Of a DNA stretch of 39,806 nt, positions 8,078 to 15,419 are shown piece after piece (within the stretch, counting starts at the first letter, position 1; each line of letters begins with the position of its first letter). The position numbers were made by a program, and so were the translations under genes. This DNA is from an uncultured Verrucomicrobia subdivision 3 bacterium (GTDB taxonomy: Bacteria > Verrucomicrobiota > Verrucomicrobiia > Limisphaerales > UBA11358): NCBI GenBank assembly GCA_903833055.1, contig CAILDU010000075.1:1-39806 (forward strand), read 5' to 3'. The notes beneath the pieces are model-generated. The model saw only the letters and a program-made list of their open reading frames with translations, was not told the origin of the DNA and did no database searches.

Positions 8078-9088
8078 ATGGCCGAATTTTCCAAAGCCCC
8101 GCCGCCGGAAGAACCGGAGGAAGTCGGCGGCCCCGTCAAAAGTTTTCTCGAACACCTCGAAGATTTTCGCTGGCTCGTCATCAAGACTGGTGCGGCGCTT
8201 TTGGTCTGTCTGATTGTCTGTCTTTACGCCGTCCCCGAAATCGTCGCCGTTCTGAAATGGCCGCTGTCGCGCGCCGCGCTCGTGCGCGTGAATGACGAAC
8301 GCAAAGCGCTAATCTGCATCGGCACCAACACCGTCGCCACGCTGGATTTGACGACGAACCGGATTGGCGGTCTCGACCTTGGCACCAACTGGTTTACCGT
8401 GCTGCGCATTGAGCCGGTGCAAGTCGGCAGCAACATTCTTTTGGCGCTGCAATTGGAAAAAAATCCAGCAGATGCGACGATGACCGCCGCCGCCACGGAC
8501 TTGGTTTATTTCGATCCCGCCGCGCCGTTTTATTCCTCTATGCAATTGGCGTTTTACGGCGGAATTTTATTGTCCTCGCCGGTCATTTTCTTTTTCGTCG
8601 CGCAATTTATTTTACCCGCGCTAAAAATCCGCGAGAAGAAATATGTCCTGCGCGCCGCATTTATCGGCGTCGGATTATTTTTGGCGGGCGTGGCATTCTG
8701 TTATTTCTTTGTGTTGGCGCGCGCACTGAAATTCGCCGTCTGGTGGGCGGTTTGGATGGGCGTGAAAGTTCCCGAATGGCGCGCGGAAACATATTTCAGT
8801 TTCGTCACCAAATTTTTGCTCGGCATGGGACTCGGTTTTGAACTGCCCGTCGTATTGCTCGCGCTCGTGAAAATCGGCGTGCTGGATTACAAAAAATTGA
8901 CCGCGCTGCGCCGCTACATGATCGTCATCAATCTCGTGCTGGGCGCGCTGTTGACCACGCCGGAACCGTTCACGCAATTGGTCATGGCCGTGGTGCTGCA
9001 ATTTCTTTTTGAAGTCAGTGTGTGGATTGCTTGGTATTGGGAATGGCGCGACCGAAAACGCGCTTTACAAGCGGGCGATTCGGCGTAA
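8078..9088 (+). CDS. tatC: Sec-independent translocase subunit TatC, long form
   Basis: Receptor for twin-arginine signal peptides. The 336-residue protein starts with the cytoplasmic SFLEHLEDFRWLVIK segment (the conserved Glu-His-Leu-x-Glu/Asp motif) and has six TM segments. The family landmark LLTTPEPFTQLVMAVVLQF lies near 289-307 and FEVSVW follows. Typical TatC is about 250 residues. The excess is mostly in the first periplasmic loop, about residues 65-150, which is Asn/Thr-rich and predicted soluble (LDLTTNRIGGLDLGTNWF). The usual loop-1 region just before TM2 is recognisable as FDPAAPFYSSMQLAFYGG. Confidence 0.92.
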   Translation: MAEFSKAPPPEEPEEVGGPVKSFLEHLEDFRWLVIKTGAALLVCLIVCLYAVPEIVAVLKWPLSRAALVRVNDERKALICIGTNTVATLDLTTNRIGGLDLGTNWFTVLRIEPVQVGSNILLALQLEKNPADATMTAAATDLVYFDPAAPFYSSMQLAFYGGILLSSPVIFFFVAQFILPALKIREKKYVLRAAFIGVGLFLAGVAFCYFFVLARALKFAVWWAVWMGVKVPEWRAETYFSFVTKFLLGMGLGFELPVVLLALVKIGVLDYKKLTALRRYMIVINLVLGALLTTPEPFTQLVMAVVLQFLFEVSVWIAWYWEWRDRKRALQAGDSA

Positions 9089-9111
9089 GCTCAAATCATA
9101 ATCTCAATCGT

Positions 9112-9549
9112 ATGCGCAAAATATTTTTTCTTTTCGCTGCCGCCGTGGTTGCCTTTGGCATGACCGGTTGCGCTGGCCCCGAACGCAAACTGGCGCGTGG
9201 CTTTGACAACACCATGGAACTCGTCCGTTGGGGTGATATGCGCCGCAGCGTTGAGCAGAACGCCGTATTCTCTGCGCCCGATGTCAGCTATTCTTACGGC
9301 GTGGTTCACGGCTTTGATCAATCCATCTGCCGCGCCGGTCTGGGCATCTACGAAGTCGTCACCTTTCCCATCCCGTCCTACAATCCCGTTTGCACCAACA
9401 AAGTTTCGGTCACACCCCAGTATCCGGCCAGCTACCGCCCCGGTTTGATTTCCGGCTCGACCTTTGAGACCGACACTTACACCGGCTACTCCGGCGGCGA
9501 CATTGCGCCGTTCGTGCCCGGCAGCCGGTTCAATATTTACGACAACTGA
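9112..9549 (+). CDS. Lipoprotein resembling the TIGR04073 exosortase-associated family
   Basis: A 145-residue secreted protein with a lipobox (FGMTGC, Cys at about residue 20). It then shows a pattern I associate with the exosortase system-associated TIGR04073 family: KLARGFDNTMELV..., a glycine-containing middle (HGFDQSICRAGLGIYEVVTF) and PIPSYNPVC. Function is unknown; the family co-occurs with PEP-CTERM/exosortase genomes. ATG 9112 is chosen because it begins the signal peptide (MRKIFFLFAAAVVAFG); an in-frame ATG at 9022 inside tatC has no such features. A terminator follows. The family assignment is from memory of its pattern. Confidence 0.65.
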   Translation: MRKIFFLFAAAVVAFGMTGCAGPERKLARGFDNTMELVRWGDMRRSVEQNAVFSAPDVSYSYGVVHGFDQSICRAGLGIYEVVTFPIPSYNPVCTNKVSVTPQYPASYRPGLISGSTFETDTYTGYSGGDIAPFVPGSRFNIYDN

Positions 9550-9571
9550 AGTGAAATTATTTTCCGCACCG

Positions 9572-9605
9572 CGCGCCAACAAAAATTGTTGGCGCGTTTT
9601 GCTTT
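9572..9605 (+). terminator. Rho-independent terminator after the TIGR04073-like gene
   Basis: An 11-base stem (CGCGCCAACAA at 9572-9582 with TTGTTGGCGCG at 9586-9596) around a three-base loop, followed by TTTTGCTTT. It ends just before ispE, so ispE presumably has its own promoter or relies on read-through. Confidence 0.85.
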
Positions 9606-9611
9606 CCTGAA

Positions 9612-10490
9612 ATGTCCATGCGCCTCGAAAAAAAAACGCCCTGCAAGGTCAACCTCATCCTAAACATCCTCGGCAAACGCGCCGACGGCTTTCACGAACT
9701 CGAAACCGTCATGCAGCCGGTGAACCTCTGTGACGAGATGACGTTTGAGCGCGCGGGCGCGAGTTTGCAACTGACTTGCAGCAATCCCGAACTACCGACT
9801 GATTCAAAAAATCTGGTTCATCGCGCCGCAACTTCATTTCTTGCCGCCGCAAAAATTTCCGATGGCTTAAAAATCCATTTGCAAAAAAATCTGCCGCTCG
9901 CGGGCGGCATTGGCGGCGGCAGCGCGAACGCGGCGGTGACTTTTGCCGCGTTAAATCAACTCTTTGACGAACCGCTGTCGCCAGAAAAATTGCACGAACT
10001 CGCGGCGGCACTCGGCTCGGACGTGCCATTTTTCCTTTACGACCGACCCGCGCTTGCGACCGGACGCGGCGAAAAAGTTCAGACGCTGGAAAATTTTCCA
10101 GCGCTCAAAGGTAAGGCATTCTTCCTCGTCCATCCCGGATTTGGAATTTCAACGCCATGGTCATATCAAAATCTCGCGCGGTTTCCAAAAGATCAAAACG
10201 GGACGGCTGGCCGCGCGCAAAAACTGGTTTCACTTTTGCAAGCCGGCGATTTGAAAACGGCGGCGGCGGAAATTTACAATTCGCTCGAAGCACCGGCGTT
10301 CGACAAATTTCCCGTGCTGCAACTCTACAAAGAATTTTTGCACGAGAACGGCGCGCTCGTCTCGCTCATGTCCGGCAGCGGCTCGACGACCTTTGCCATC
10401 GCGGAAAATCTCGCAGCGGCGGAAAACTTGTCGGAGAAATTCAAATCGCAGTTCGGCGACAACGGTTGGACGGCGACGGTGGCTATTTGA
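9612..10490 (+). CDS. ispE: 4-diphosphocytidyl-2-C-methyl-D-erythritol kinase
   Basis: ATP-dependent GHMP-family kinase of the non-mevalonate (MEP) isoprenoid pathway. The 292-residue protein shows the N-terminal CKVNLILNILGKRADGFHEL (about 11-30), the GHMP glycine motif LPLAGGIGGGSANAA (about 95-109) and the C-terminal MSGSGSTTFAI (about 253-263). The length is normal. Start could be ATG 9612 or the third codon. The 3' end overlaps that of the convergent murJ by eight bases. Confidence 0.95.
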   Translation: MSMRLEKKTPCKVNLILNILGKRADGFHELETVMQPVNLCDEMTFERAGASLQLTCSNPELPTDSKNLVHRAATSFLAAAKISDGLKIHLQKNLPLAGGIGGGSANAAVTFAALNQLFDEPLSPEKLHELAAALGSDVPFFLYDRPALATGRGEKVQTLENFPALKGKAFFLVHPGFGISTPWSYQNLARFPKDQNGTAGRAQKLVSLLQAGDLKTAAAEIYNSLEAPAFDKFPVLQLYKEFLHENGALVSLMSGSGSTTFAIAENLAAAENLSEKFKSQFGDNGWTATVAI

Positions 10491-12048
10491 AGCGCTTGAA
10501 TTTCGTTAGTGCGAATTCGGTCATTTCGTTTGCCGCTGGAATTTTGCAGAGCAGGGCGATGAGCCAGTAAATGGTTCCCGCAATTCCCGCCGGCACAAAT
10601 ACCGCGCCGATTTTCAATGCGATGGTGGCGTGACCTAAAGTTAGTTCCCAAAAATTCCAGCCGCCCCACGCGATGACGCCAGCTAGAATTGTGGCGAGCA
10701 GCAACGGACGCAGCGTTTCGCGCAATGATTGCATTTCCAGCTTTCCAAGTTTTTTCCGCAGCACAAACAGCAGTAGGCCGACATTGATGAGCGAGGTGAA
10801 AGTGTTGGCGATGCCGGGACCGCCTTCTTGCAGCGGTTTCATCAAAATGCAGGCAGCGGTGAAATTGATGGTCAGGCAGAAAAGGCTTATTTTCATTGGC
10901 GTTTTGGTGTCGCCGAGCGCGTAAAAGGCGCGCGCCAAAATGTTGACGGTGGAAAAGGCGACGAGTCCGGGCGCGAGGCACATGAGCGCGAACGATACGC
11001 GCGCGGTCGCGACGGCGGTGAATTTGTCGCCGTGTTCAAAGAGCAGCCGCACGATGGGTTCAGCCAGCACGACGAGCAAAACGGACGCGATTAAATTTAG
11101 AAACATCAGCGAGGCGAGGCCGTGTTTCAGCGTGGTGCGGAATTCAGGATAATTTTTATCCGTCGCGAGTCCCGAAAGTGTCGGCAGCAAATACGTCGCG
11201 AGCGAGATGCCGAACATTCCCTGCGGCAATTCCATCAGCCGCACCGCGCCGTTGAACGAGGACACGATGCCCGCGCCGGCGAACAGGCCGACGCCTTGCA
11301 CGAGCGCGACGTTGATCTGAAATGCCGCGACGCCAATCGTGCCGGGGATCATCTGCCGCACGACGCGTTGCACGGTTTCATTTTTCCACGGCGCGACCCA
11401 GCGGTAGCGGAAGCCATCGCGCCAGAGCGTTGGCATTTGAAACGCGGCTTGTGCCGCGCCCGCCGCCAGCACGCCGATGGCGAGTGCAAAAACTTGTTGT
11501 GACAGTTCGTGACCCATGTGCGGCGCGAGAAAATAAACGGACGAAATCATCACGATGTTGAGCATCGTCGCGCCCATCGCAGGAATAAAAAAATGCCCGC
11601 GCGCATTGAGCATTCCCATCATGGCTGCTGCGAGACAGACGAGCAGCATATACGGAAACATCACACGCAGCAGTCGCAACGTGAGTTCGCGGCTCTCGCT
11701 GAATTGATGCACTTCGAGCGCGAGAGAAATACCAATCATCACGACCGCAATGACGACGCTCGCGGCGATGATTAATCCGGAAATCACCGCGTTCGCCGCG
11801 CGCCACATTTCAATTTCGCCGTGCGTTTTTTCCTTCTCCTTAAAAATTGGAATGAACGCCGCCGTCAACGCACCTTCGCCGAGCAGCCGCCGAAATAAAT
11901 TTGGAATCGTGAAGGCATATTGAAACGCATCGTTGACCCAGCCGATGCCCATGAAATGGTAATAGACCATCTCGCGCACCATGCCGAGCACGCGGCTGGT
12001 GAGCGTCGCGGCGGCCATCGCGCCGGAGGCTTTCAACATTTTTGACAC
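10483..12048 (-). CDS. murJ: Lipid II flippase MurJ
   Basis: Flips lipid II across the inner membrane for peptidoglycan synthesis (MOP superfamily). The product is about 521 residues with 14 predicted TM segments, beginning MSKMLKASGAMAAATLTSRV and containing SRVLGMVREMVYYHFMGIG, NLFRRLLGEGALTAAFIPIF and ARAFYALGDTKTPM. I choose GTG 12048. An earlier TTG at 12066 lies inside a repeat arm and adds an unlikely RENPP leader; ATG 12039 is a further option. Its 3' end overlaps ispE. The gene lies just downstream of the repeat at 12059-12118. Confidence 0.92.
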   Translation of the reverse strand: MSKMLKASGAMAAATLTSRVLGMVREMVYYHFMGIGWVNDAFQYAFTIPNLFRRLLGEGALTAAFIPIFKEKEKTHGEIEMWRAANAVISGLIIAASVVIAVVMIGISLALEVHQFSESRELTLRLLRVMFPYMLLVCLAAAMMGMLNARGHFFIPAMGATMLNIVMISSVYFLAPHMGHELSQQVFALAIGVLAAGAAQAAFQMPTLWRDGFRYRWVAPWKNETVQRVVRQMIPGTIGVAAFQINVALVQGVGLFAGAGIVSSFNGAVRLMELPQGMFGISLATYLLPTLSGLATDKNYPEFRTTLKHGLASLMFLNLIASVLLVVLAEPIVRLLFEHGDKFTAVATARVSFALMCLAPGLVAFSTVNILARAFYALGDTKTPMKISLFCLTINFTAACILMKPLQEGGPGIANTFTSLINVGLLLFVLRKKLGKLEMQSLRETLRPLLLATILAGVIAWGGWNFWELTLGHATIALKIGAVFVPAGIAGTIYWLIALLCKIPAANEMTEFALTKFKRFK

Positions 12049-12058
12049 CGGCGGATTC

Positions 12059-12118
12059 TCACGCAAAGTCGCGAAGTCGCAAAGTTAAATTCCTTCGCGT
12101 CTTTGCGCCTTTGCGTGA
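12059..12118. repeat. CGCAAAG-type inverted repeat between murJ and tyrS
   Basis: The arm at 12059-12084 (TCACGCAAAGTCGCGAAGTC onward) pairs with 12093-12118 at 22 of 26 positions across an eight-base centre. Each arm is built from eight-base units of the type CGCRAAGN. A second copy of the same family lies at 29944-30030; one of its arms differs from this left arm at a single position. It sits between divergent murJ and tyrS. Confidence 0.8.
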
Positions 12119-12177
12119 TGCTTGCCGGCGCTGAATTGGAAATTGGCATTTCGGTTCCGACAATTTAACCTGCCTGC

Positions 12178-13464
12178 GTGAGCATCATTGATGAACTAAA
12201 GTGGCGCGGTCTCGTGGCCGATTGCACGGACGCGGCGGAATTGGAAAAGAAAATCGCCGCGCCCATCACGCTGTATTGCGGCTTCGACCCAACGGCGGAT
12301 TCGTTGCACGTCGGCAATCTCGTGCCGCTGCTCGCGCTGCGCCGGTTTCAATTGCTCGGACATTTTCCAATCGCCGTTGCGGGCGGCGCGACTGGCAGCA
12401 TTGGCGATCCGAGCGGTAAAACTGCCGAGCGACAGCTTCTCACGCAGGAAATTCTTGACCACAACATCGCCAGCGTAAAGGTTCAGTTGGCGAAGTTGCT
12501 CGATTTTGAAACGAAACAAAATCCCGCGCGGCTCGTGGACAATGCCTCATGGACAAAGGGGATTTCGTTTCTCGATTTTTTGCGCGACATCGGAAAACAT
12601 TTTTCCGTCAACCAGATGGTCGCCAAGGAATCCGTCCGCGCGCGCATGGAAGACCGCGACGTCGGCATCAGCTACACCGAGTTTAGTTATATGCTGTTGC
12701 AGGCATTTGATTTCATGGTTTTGTGCCGCGATGCGAATTGCGAATTGCAAATCGGCGGCAGCGACCAGTGGGGCAACATCACGGCGGGCATCGAACTCAC
12801 GCGCAAGAAATTGGGAAAACACGTCTTCGGCCTGACGCTGCCGCTCATCACAAATACCGACGGTTCCAAGTTTGGCAAGACGGCGGCGGGCGCCATCTGG
12901 CTCGATCCGAAGCGCACGAGTGTTTACAAATTTTACCAGTTCTGGATTAACACGGATGACCGCGATGTGATTCGGTATTTAAAATACTTCACGCTGCCGG
13001 AAATCATTTCACGCGAAGAAATTGAATCGCTTGGAAAAAAGCACATCGAAAATCCTGAAGCACGCAGCGCGCACAAGAAATTGGCGGCGGCAATGACGCT
13101 TTTGATTCATGGCAGTAATGCAATGTTAAGCTGCCAAATAGCTAGTGAAATTCTTTTTGGCGGGAGCGTTGAGAAAATTTCCGAAGAAGATTTTAGCGAG
13201 ATTGTCGGCGAAGTGCCGACGAAGGAAATCGAGAAATTAAAATTGGATGGCGCGGGCATTCCGTTGGTCGAACTTTTGGTTCATGCCGGTTTGTCGCCGT
13301 CCAAAGGTCAGGCGCGAAAAGACATAGAAGGCGGCGGCGTGAACATCAACAATGTCCGCGAAGTAAATGTGGCGCGCGCCGTGACTTCAAGCGATTTGCT
13401 TTTCGGCAAACACATTCTTCTCCGCAAAGGCAAAAAGAATTACGTCGTCGTGACGGCGAAGTGA
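12178..13464 (+). CDS. tyrS: Tyrosyl-tRNA synthetase
   Basis: Charges tRNA-Tyr in the cytoplasm. The 428-residue class I synthetase starts at GTG 12178. It shows the HIGH-like HVGN (44-47) within GFDPTADSLHVGNL, the tyrosine-binding YMLLQAFDFM (171-180) with QIGGSDQWGN (191-200), and the KMSKS-equivalent KFGKT (231-235). A C-terminal S4 RNA-binding domain is seen as SKGQARKDIEGGGVNINN. The length is typical of bacterial TyrRS. Its cognate tRNA-Tyr gene is about 8 kb away on the minus strand. A palindromic element that could terminate transcription lies immediately downstream. Confidence 0.96.
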   Translation: MSIIDELKWRGLVADCTDAAELEKKIAAPITLYCGFDPTADSLHVGNLVPLLALRRFQLLGHFPIAVAGGATGSIGDPSGKTAERQLLTQEILDHNIASVKVQLAKLLDFETKQNPARLVDNASWTKGISFLDFLRDIGKHFSVNQMVAKESVRARMEDRDVGISYTEFSYMLLQAFDFMVLCRDANCELQIGGSDQWGNITAGIELTRKKLGKHVFGLTLPLITNTDGSKFGKTAAGAIWLDPKRTSVYKFYQFWINTDDRDVIRYLKYFTLPEIISREEIESLGKKHIENPEARSAHKKLAAAMTLLIHGSNAMLSCQIASEILFGGSVEKISEEDFSEIVGEVPTKEIEKLKLDGAGIPLVELLVHAGLSPSKGQARKDIEGGGVNINNVREVNVARAVTSSDLLFGKHILLRKGKKNYVVVTAK

Positions 13465-13468
13465 AAAT

Positions 13469-13536
13469 GTAGCGGCGACTCGGCAGAGCGCCGTATTCAA
13501 AATTATTTCAGCGGCGGTCTGCCGACACGCCGCTAC
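13469..13536. repeat. GTAGCGGCG palindromic element between tyrS and the astacin gene
   Basis: The arm at 13469-13493 (GTAGCGGCGACTCGGCAGAG onward) pairs with 13512-13536 at 22 of 25 positions. It lies five bases after the tyrS stop and extends into the convergent protease gene. The right arm (minus-strand GTAGCGG) supplies the TAG stop of that gene at 13533-13535. It may serve as a bidirectional terminator. Confidence 0.8.
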
Positions 13537-14315
13537 TTCTTTTTGACGCCGTAAACCAGCCGCACTTTTTCTGCATCCAGCGCGCTGATGCCGTTGTCCG
13601 TCCATTGACCGATGACGCCGCCGTATTTTTTATCTTTTGGCGAAAGCACGGCGCAGGGACTGTCGCCGTCGCCGGCCGTGCAATCGTTTTCACACGCACC
13701 CGCCCAGCAGACGCGGTAGTGCATGATGGATTTGTAATCGTAGGGCAGGGTGGTGACGAGCCAGTTGGTCTGGGCAATCCAGTCGCAGTCATGCGCGCGA
13801 CCGGGCTTGATGTTTTCGTAGTGGACGGTGACGAACTGGTCGCGATCCCAGCGTTCGTGCTCGTGAAAAAATCCGAGGACATGACCGAGTTCGTGCGCGG
13901 GCATCCATTCGAGATCGCGCCACCAGAACGCGGTGATGTTGATGTCAGTGCGCTCGCCTTTTTTGAAACCGACGTGGCTGGTGTTGTTGCCCGCATCGGT
14001 TTTGCCGGTGAAATTGACGTATTCAATCTCGTTTGTGCGCGGAATGAATTTAATTTTCGCGCCGGTGTCCACCCAGCGCTGCATCGCGCGCAAGGCGATG
14101 GTTTGTTGCGGCGGCGTCAGCTTGGAAATGTCATACGGAATAATGCCATTCGGCCACGGCTGCGGCTTTTCAATGTTCACAGCTTCATGTGCGGGGTCAG
14201 AAGCGACGGCGGAAAAAATCGGCAATAGTGCGAACACGAGCGTTGCCAGCCAACACCAACGGACGGACGATAAAATATTTTTTATAGCGCCGGTCGCAAA
14301 ACAGATTTTCTGCAT
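13533..14315 (-). CDS. Secreted astacin-type (M12A) zinc metalloprotease
   Basis: A 260-residue exported protease. A signal peptide is predicted (hydrophobic about 20-38, after a longer basic N-region). The extended zinc motif HELGHVLGFFHEHERWDRD is at residues 141-159: HExxH at 141-145, third His at 151, and the family Glu-x-x-Arg-x-Asp-Arg-Asp tail. The Met-turn SIMHY is at 196-200, with the Tyr that serves as fifth ligand in astacins. Cysteines near 177-215 could form disulfides. Substrate is unknown. The propeptide is very short or absent. The stop codon falls in a palindromic repeat, so the basic KKK C-terminus may be recent. Confidence 0.9.
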   Translation of the reverse strand: MQKICFATGAIKNILSSVRWCWLATLVFALLPIFSAVASDPAHEAVNIEKPQPWPNGIIPYDISKLTPPQQTIALRAMQRWVDTGAKIKFIPRTNEIEYVNFTGKTDAGNNTSHVGFKKGERTDINITAFWWRDLEWMPAHELGHVLGFFHEHERWDRDQFVTVHYENIKPGRAHDCDWIAQTNWLVTTLPYDYKSIMHYRVCWAGACENDCTAGDGDSPCAVLSPKDKKYGGVIGQWTDNGISALDAEKVRLVYGVKKK

Positions 14316-14398
14316 GGGTTTATTAAAGCTGGTTCCGGCGGGTGCGGCCAGAAAATCACAGTGGACTTTCCGTTTTGATTGGCTAGATTTTGCTACCT

Positions 14399-14656
14399 AT
14401 GAAATGCGACACAACCACGACCGTCTTGAATTTTATTCTCGCCGTGCTGGTGCTGCTCGGCGTGGTCTTCGCCCTGTTGAGCATCACGCGCACGCGCGAG
14501 TTCCGGCAGTTGACCACCAACGCCACGCTCGCCAACAACGCGCTCATGCGCGCGCAGGGTTTGGCGAACGACACCGCCGCTTACAACGTTTCGGCCAAAA
14601 GCCCGGAGCTGACGCGCATTCTCCAATCCATCCAACCCAAAACCGCCGCCAAATAA
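14399..14656 (+). CDS. Small single-TM protein, function unknown
   Basis: An 85-residue protein starting at ATG 14399 with one TM segment (VLNFILAVLVLLGVVFALL, about 8-26). A soluble, probably periplasmic, helix follows (TREFRQLTTNATLANNALM, then RAQGLANDTAAYNVSAKSP). I do not recognise the family. The next gene begins one base after its stop and has the same architecture, so the two are probably coexpressed and may interact. The start at 14399 is preferred to a TTG three codons earlier. Confidence 0.65.
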   Translation: MKCDTTTTVLNFILAVLVLLGVVFALLSITRTREFRQLTTNATLANNALMRAQGLANDTAAYNVSAKSPELTRILQSIQPKTAAK

Positions 14657-14657
14657 T

Positions 14658-14969
14658 ATGAACGCCGATTCCAATCCCGAAATTTGTGCATTGAAACGTC
14701 AGGTGTTCACGCTGCTCGTCGCGCTGGTCGTGGTCAGTGGCACGTTGACGGTTTATCTTTATCGTCAGGCGAGCATCACGGGCAAAGACATCGCCGCGAT
14801 TCAACCGCAGGCGCAACAGCTCATCGGCGCGTTCAATCAAAACCAATCATTGATGATTGGCTTTGTGAATCAGCTCGTCGCCTATGGTCAGGCGCATCCG
14901 GATTTTCGTCCGGTGCTGTTGAAATACGGCATCCAGCCGCCGCCGCCCGGCACGCCTTTGCCGAAATAA
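14658..14969 (+). CDS. Small single-TM protein, function unknown
   Basis: A 103-residue protein with a short cytoplasmic start, one TM (QVFTLLVALVVVSGTLTVYL, about 15-34) and a periplasmic helical region with conserved-looking Gln/Asn positions (AIQPQAQQLIGAFNQNQSL). It ends in a proline-rich tail (GIQPPPPGTPLPK). Function is not recognised. It lies one base after the preceding small gene and converges on the LAB_N gene, with stops three bases apart. The pattern of TM plus helix resembles small envelope scaffolding proteins, but no homologue can be named from sequence alone. Confidence 0.65.
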   Translation: MNADSNPEICALKRQVFTLLVALVVVSGTLTVYLYRQASITGKDIAAIQPQAQQLIGAFNQNQSLMIGFVNQLVAYGQAHPDFRPVLLKYGIQPPPPGTPLPK

Positions 14970-14972
14970 ATT

Positions 14973-15383
14973 TTATTTCGTCAGCTTTCCGCCGCAGTTC
15001 GGACAGAAGTTCGACTGCGGCGGATTTTTTTGTCCGCAACCGGCGCAGGTGATGCGCGCGGCCTTGTGCTGCCGATGAATCATCAGGCTGCGGATGTAAG
15101 GAATCCAAGTGAAGGCGTAGGCGAAAATGACCACGGAATCATGCAGGTAAAACAGTCCGTAGCACAGCAGCGTGACCGAACCGATGAGGCTCAACCACCA
15201 GAACGCCTGCGGAATGACGACTTGTTTCTTTTTTTCCGTGGCATACCACTGCACGAAAAAACGTGAAAAGAAAATCGCGTTGCCGAGCCAGCCGACGATT
15301 TTCCAGGCGCTCCACGCGACGCCAAGAAACTTGTCGTTGTGCCAGATTAAATCGTGCCAGATGAAATGAATGATGGAATCCAC
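14973..15383 (-). CDS. LAB_N-domain membrane protein with C-terminal zinc ribbon
   Basis: The 136-residue protein has three to four TM segments. It matches the lipid-A-disaccharide-synthase N-terminal (LAB_N) domain: GWLGNAIFFSRFFVQWYATE (about 31-50), IPQAFWWLSLIGSVTLLCYG, then FTWIPYIRSLMI. LAB_N proteins are often linked with LpxB or with membrane glycolipid handling; their role is not well established. The C-terminus adds a zinc-ribbon-like motif with two CxxC pairs (CAGCGQKNPPQSNFCPNCGG, about 113-132). I do not expect that on a stand-alone LAB_N protein. Start at ATG 15383. Confidence 0.75.
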   Translation of the reverse strand: MDSIIHFIWHDLIWHNDKFLGVAWSAWKIVGWLGNAIFFSRFFVQWYATEKKKQVVIPQAFWWLSLIGSVTLLCYGLFYLHDSVVIFAYAFTWIPYIRSLMIHRQHKAARITCAGCGQKNPPQSNFCPNCGGKLTK

Positions 15384-15419
15384 CGTTGAATTAAGCCGCA
15401 GCCGGAGCGCGACGGCAAA

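Noticed and set aside
12049-12066. TTG start of murJ at 12066
   Set aside because: It lies in a repeat arm; GTG 12048 gives a family-like N-terminus.
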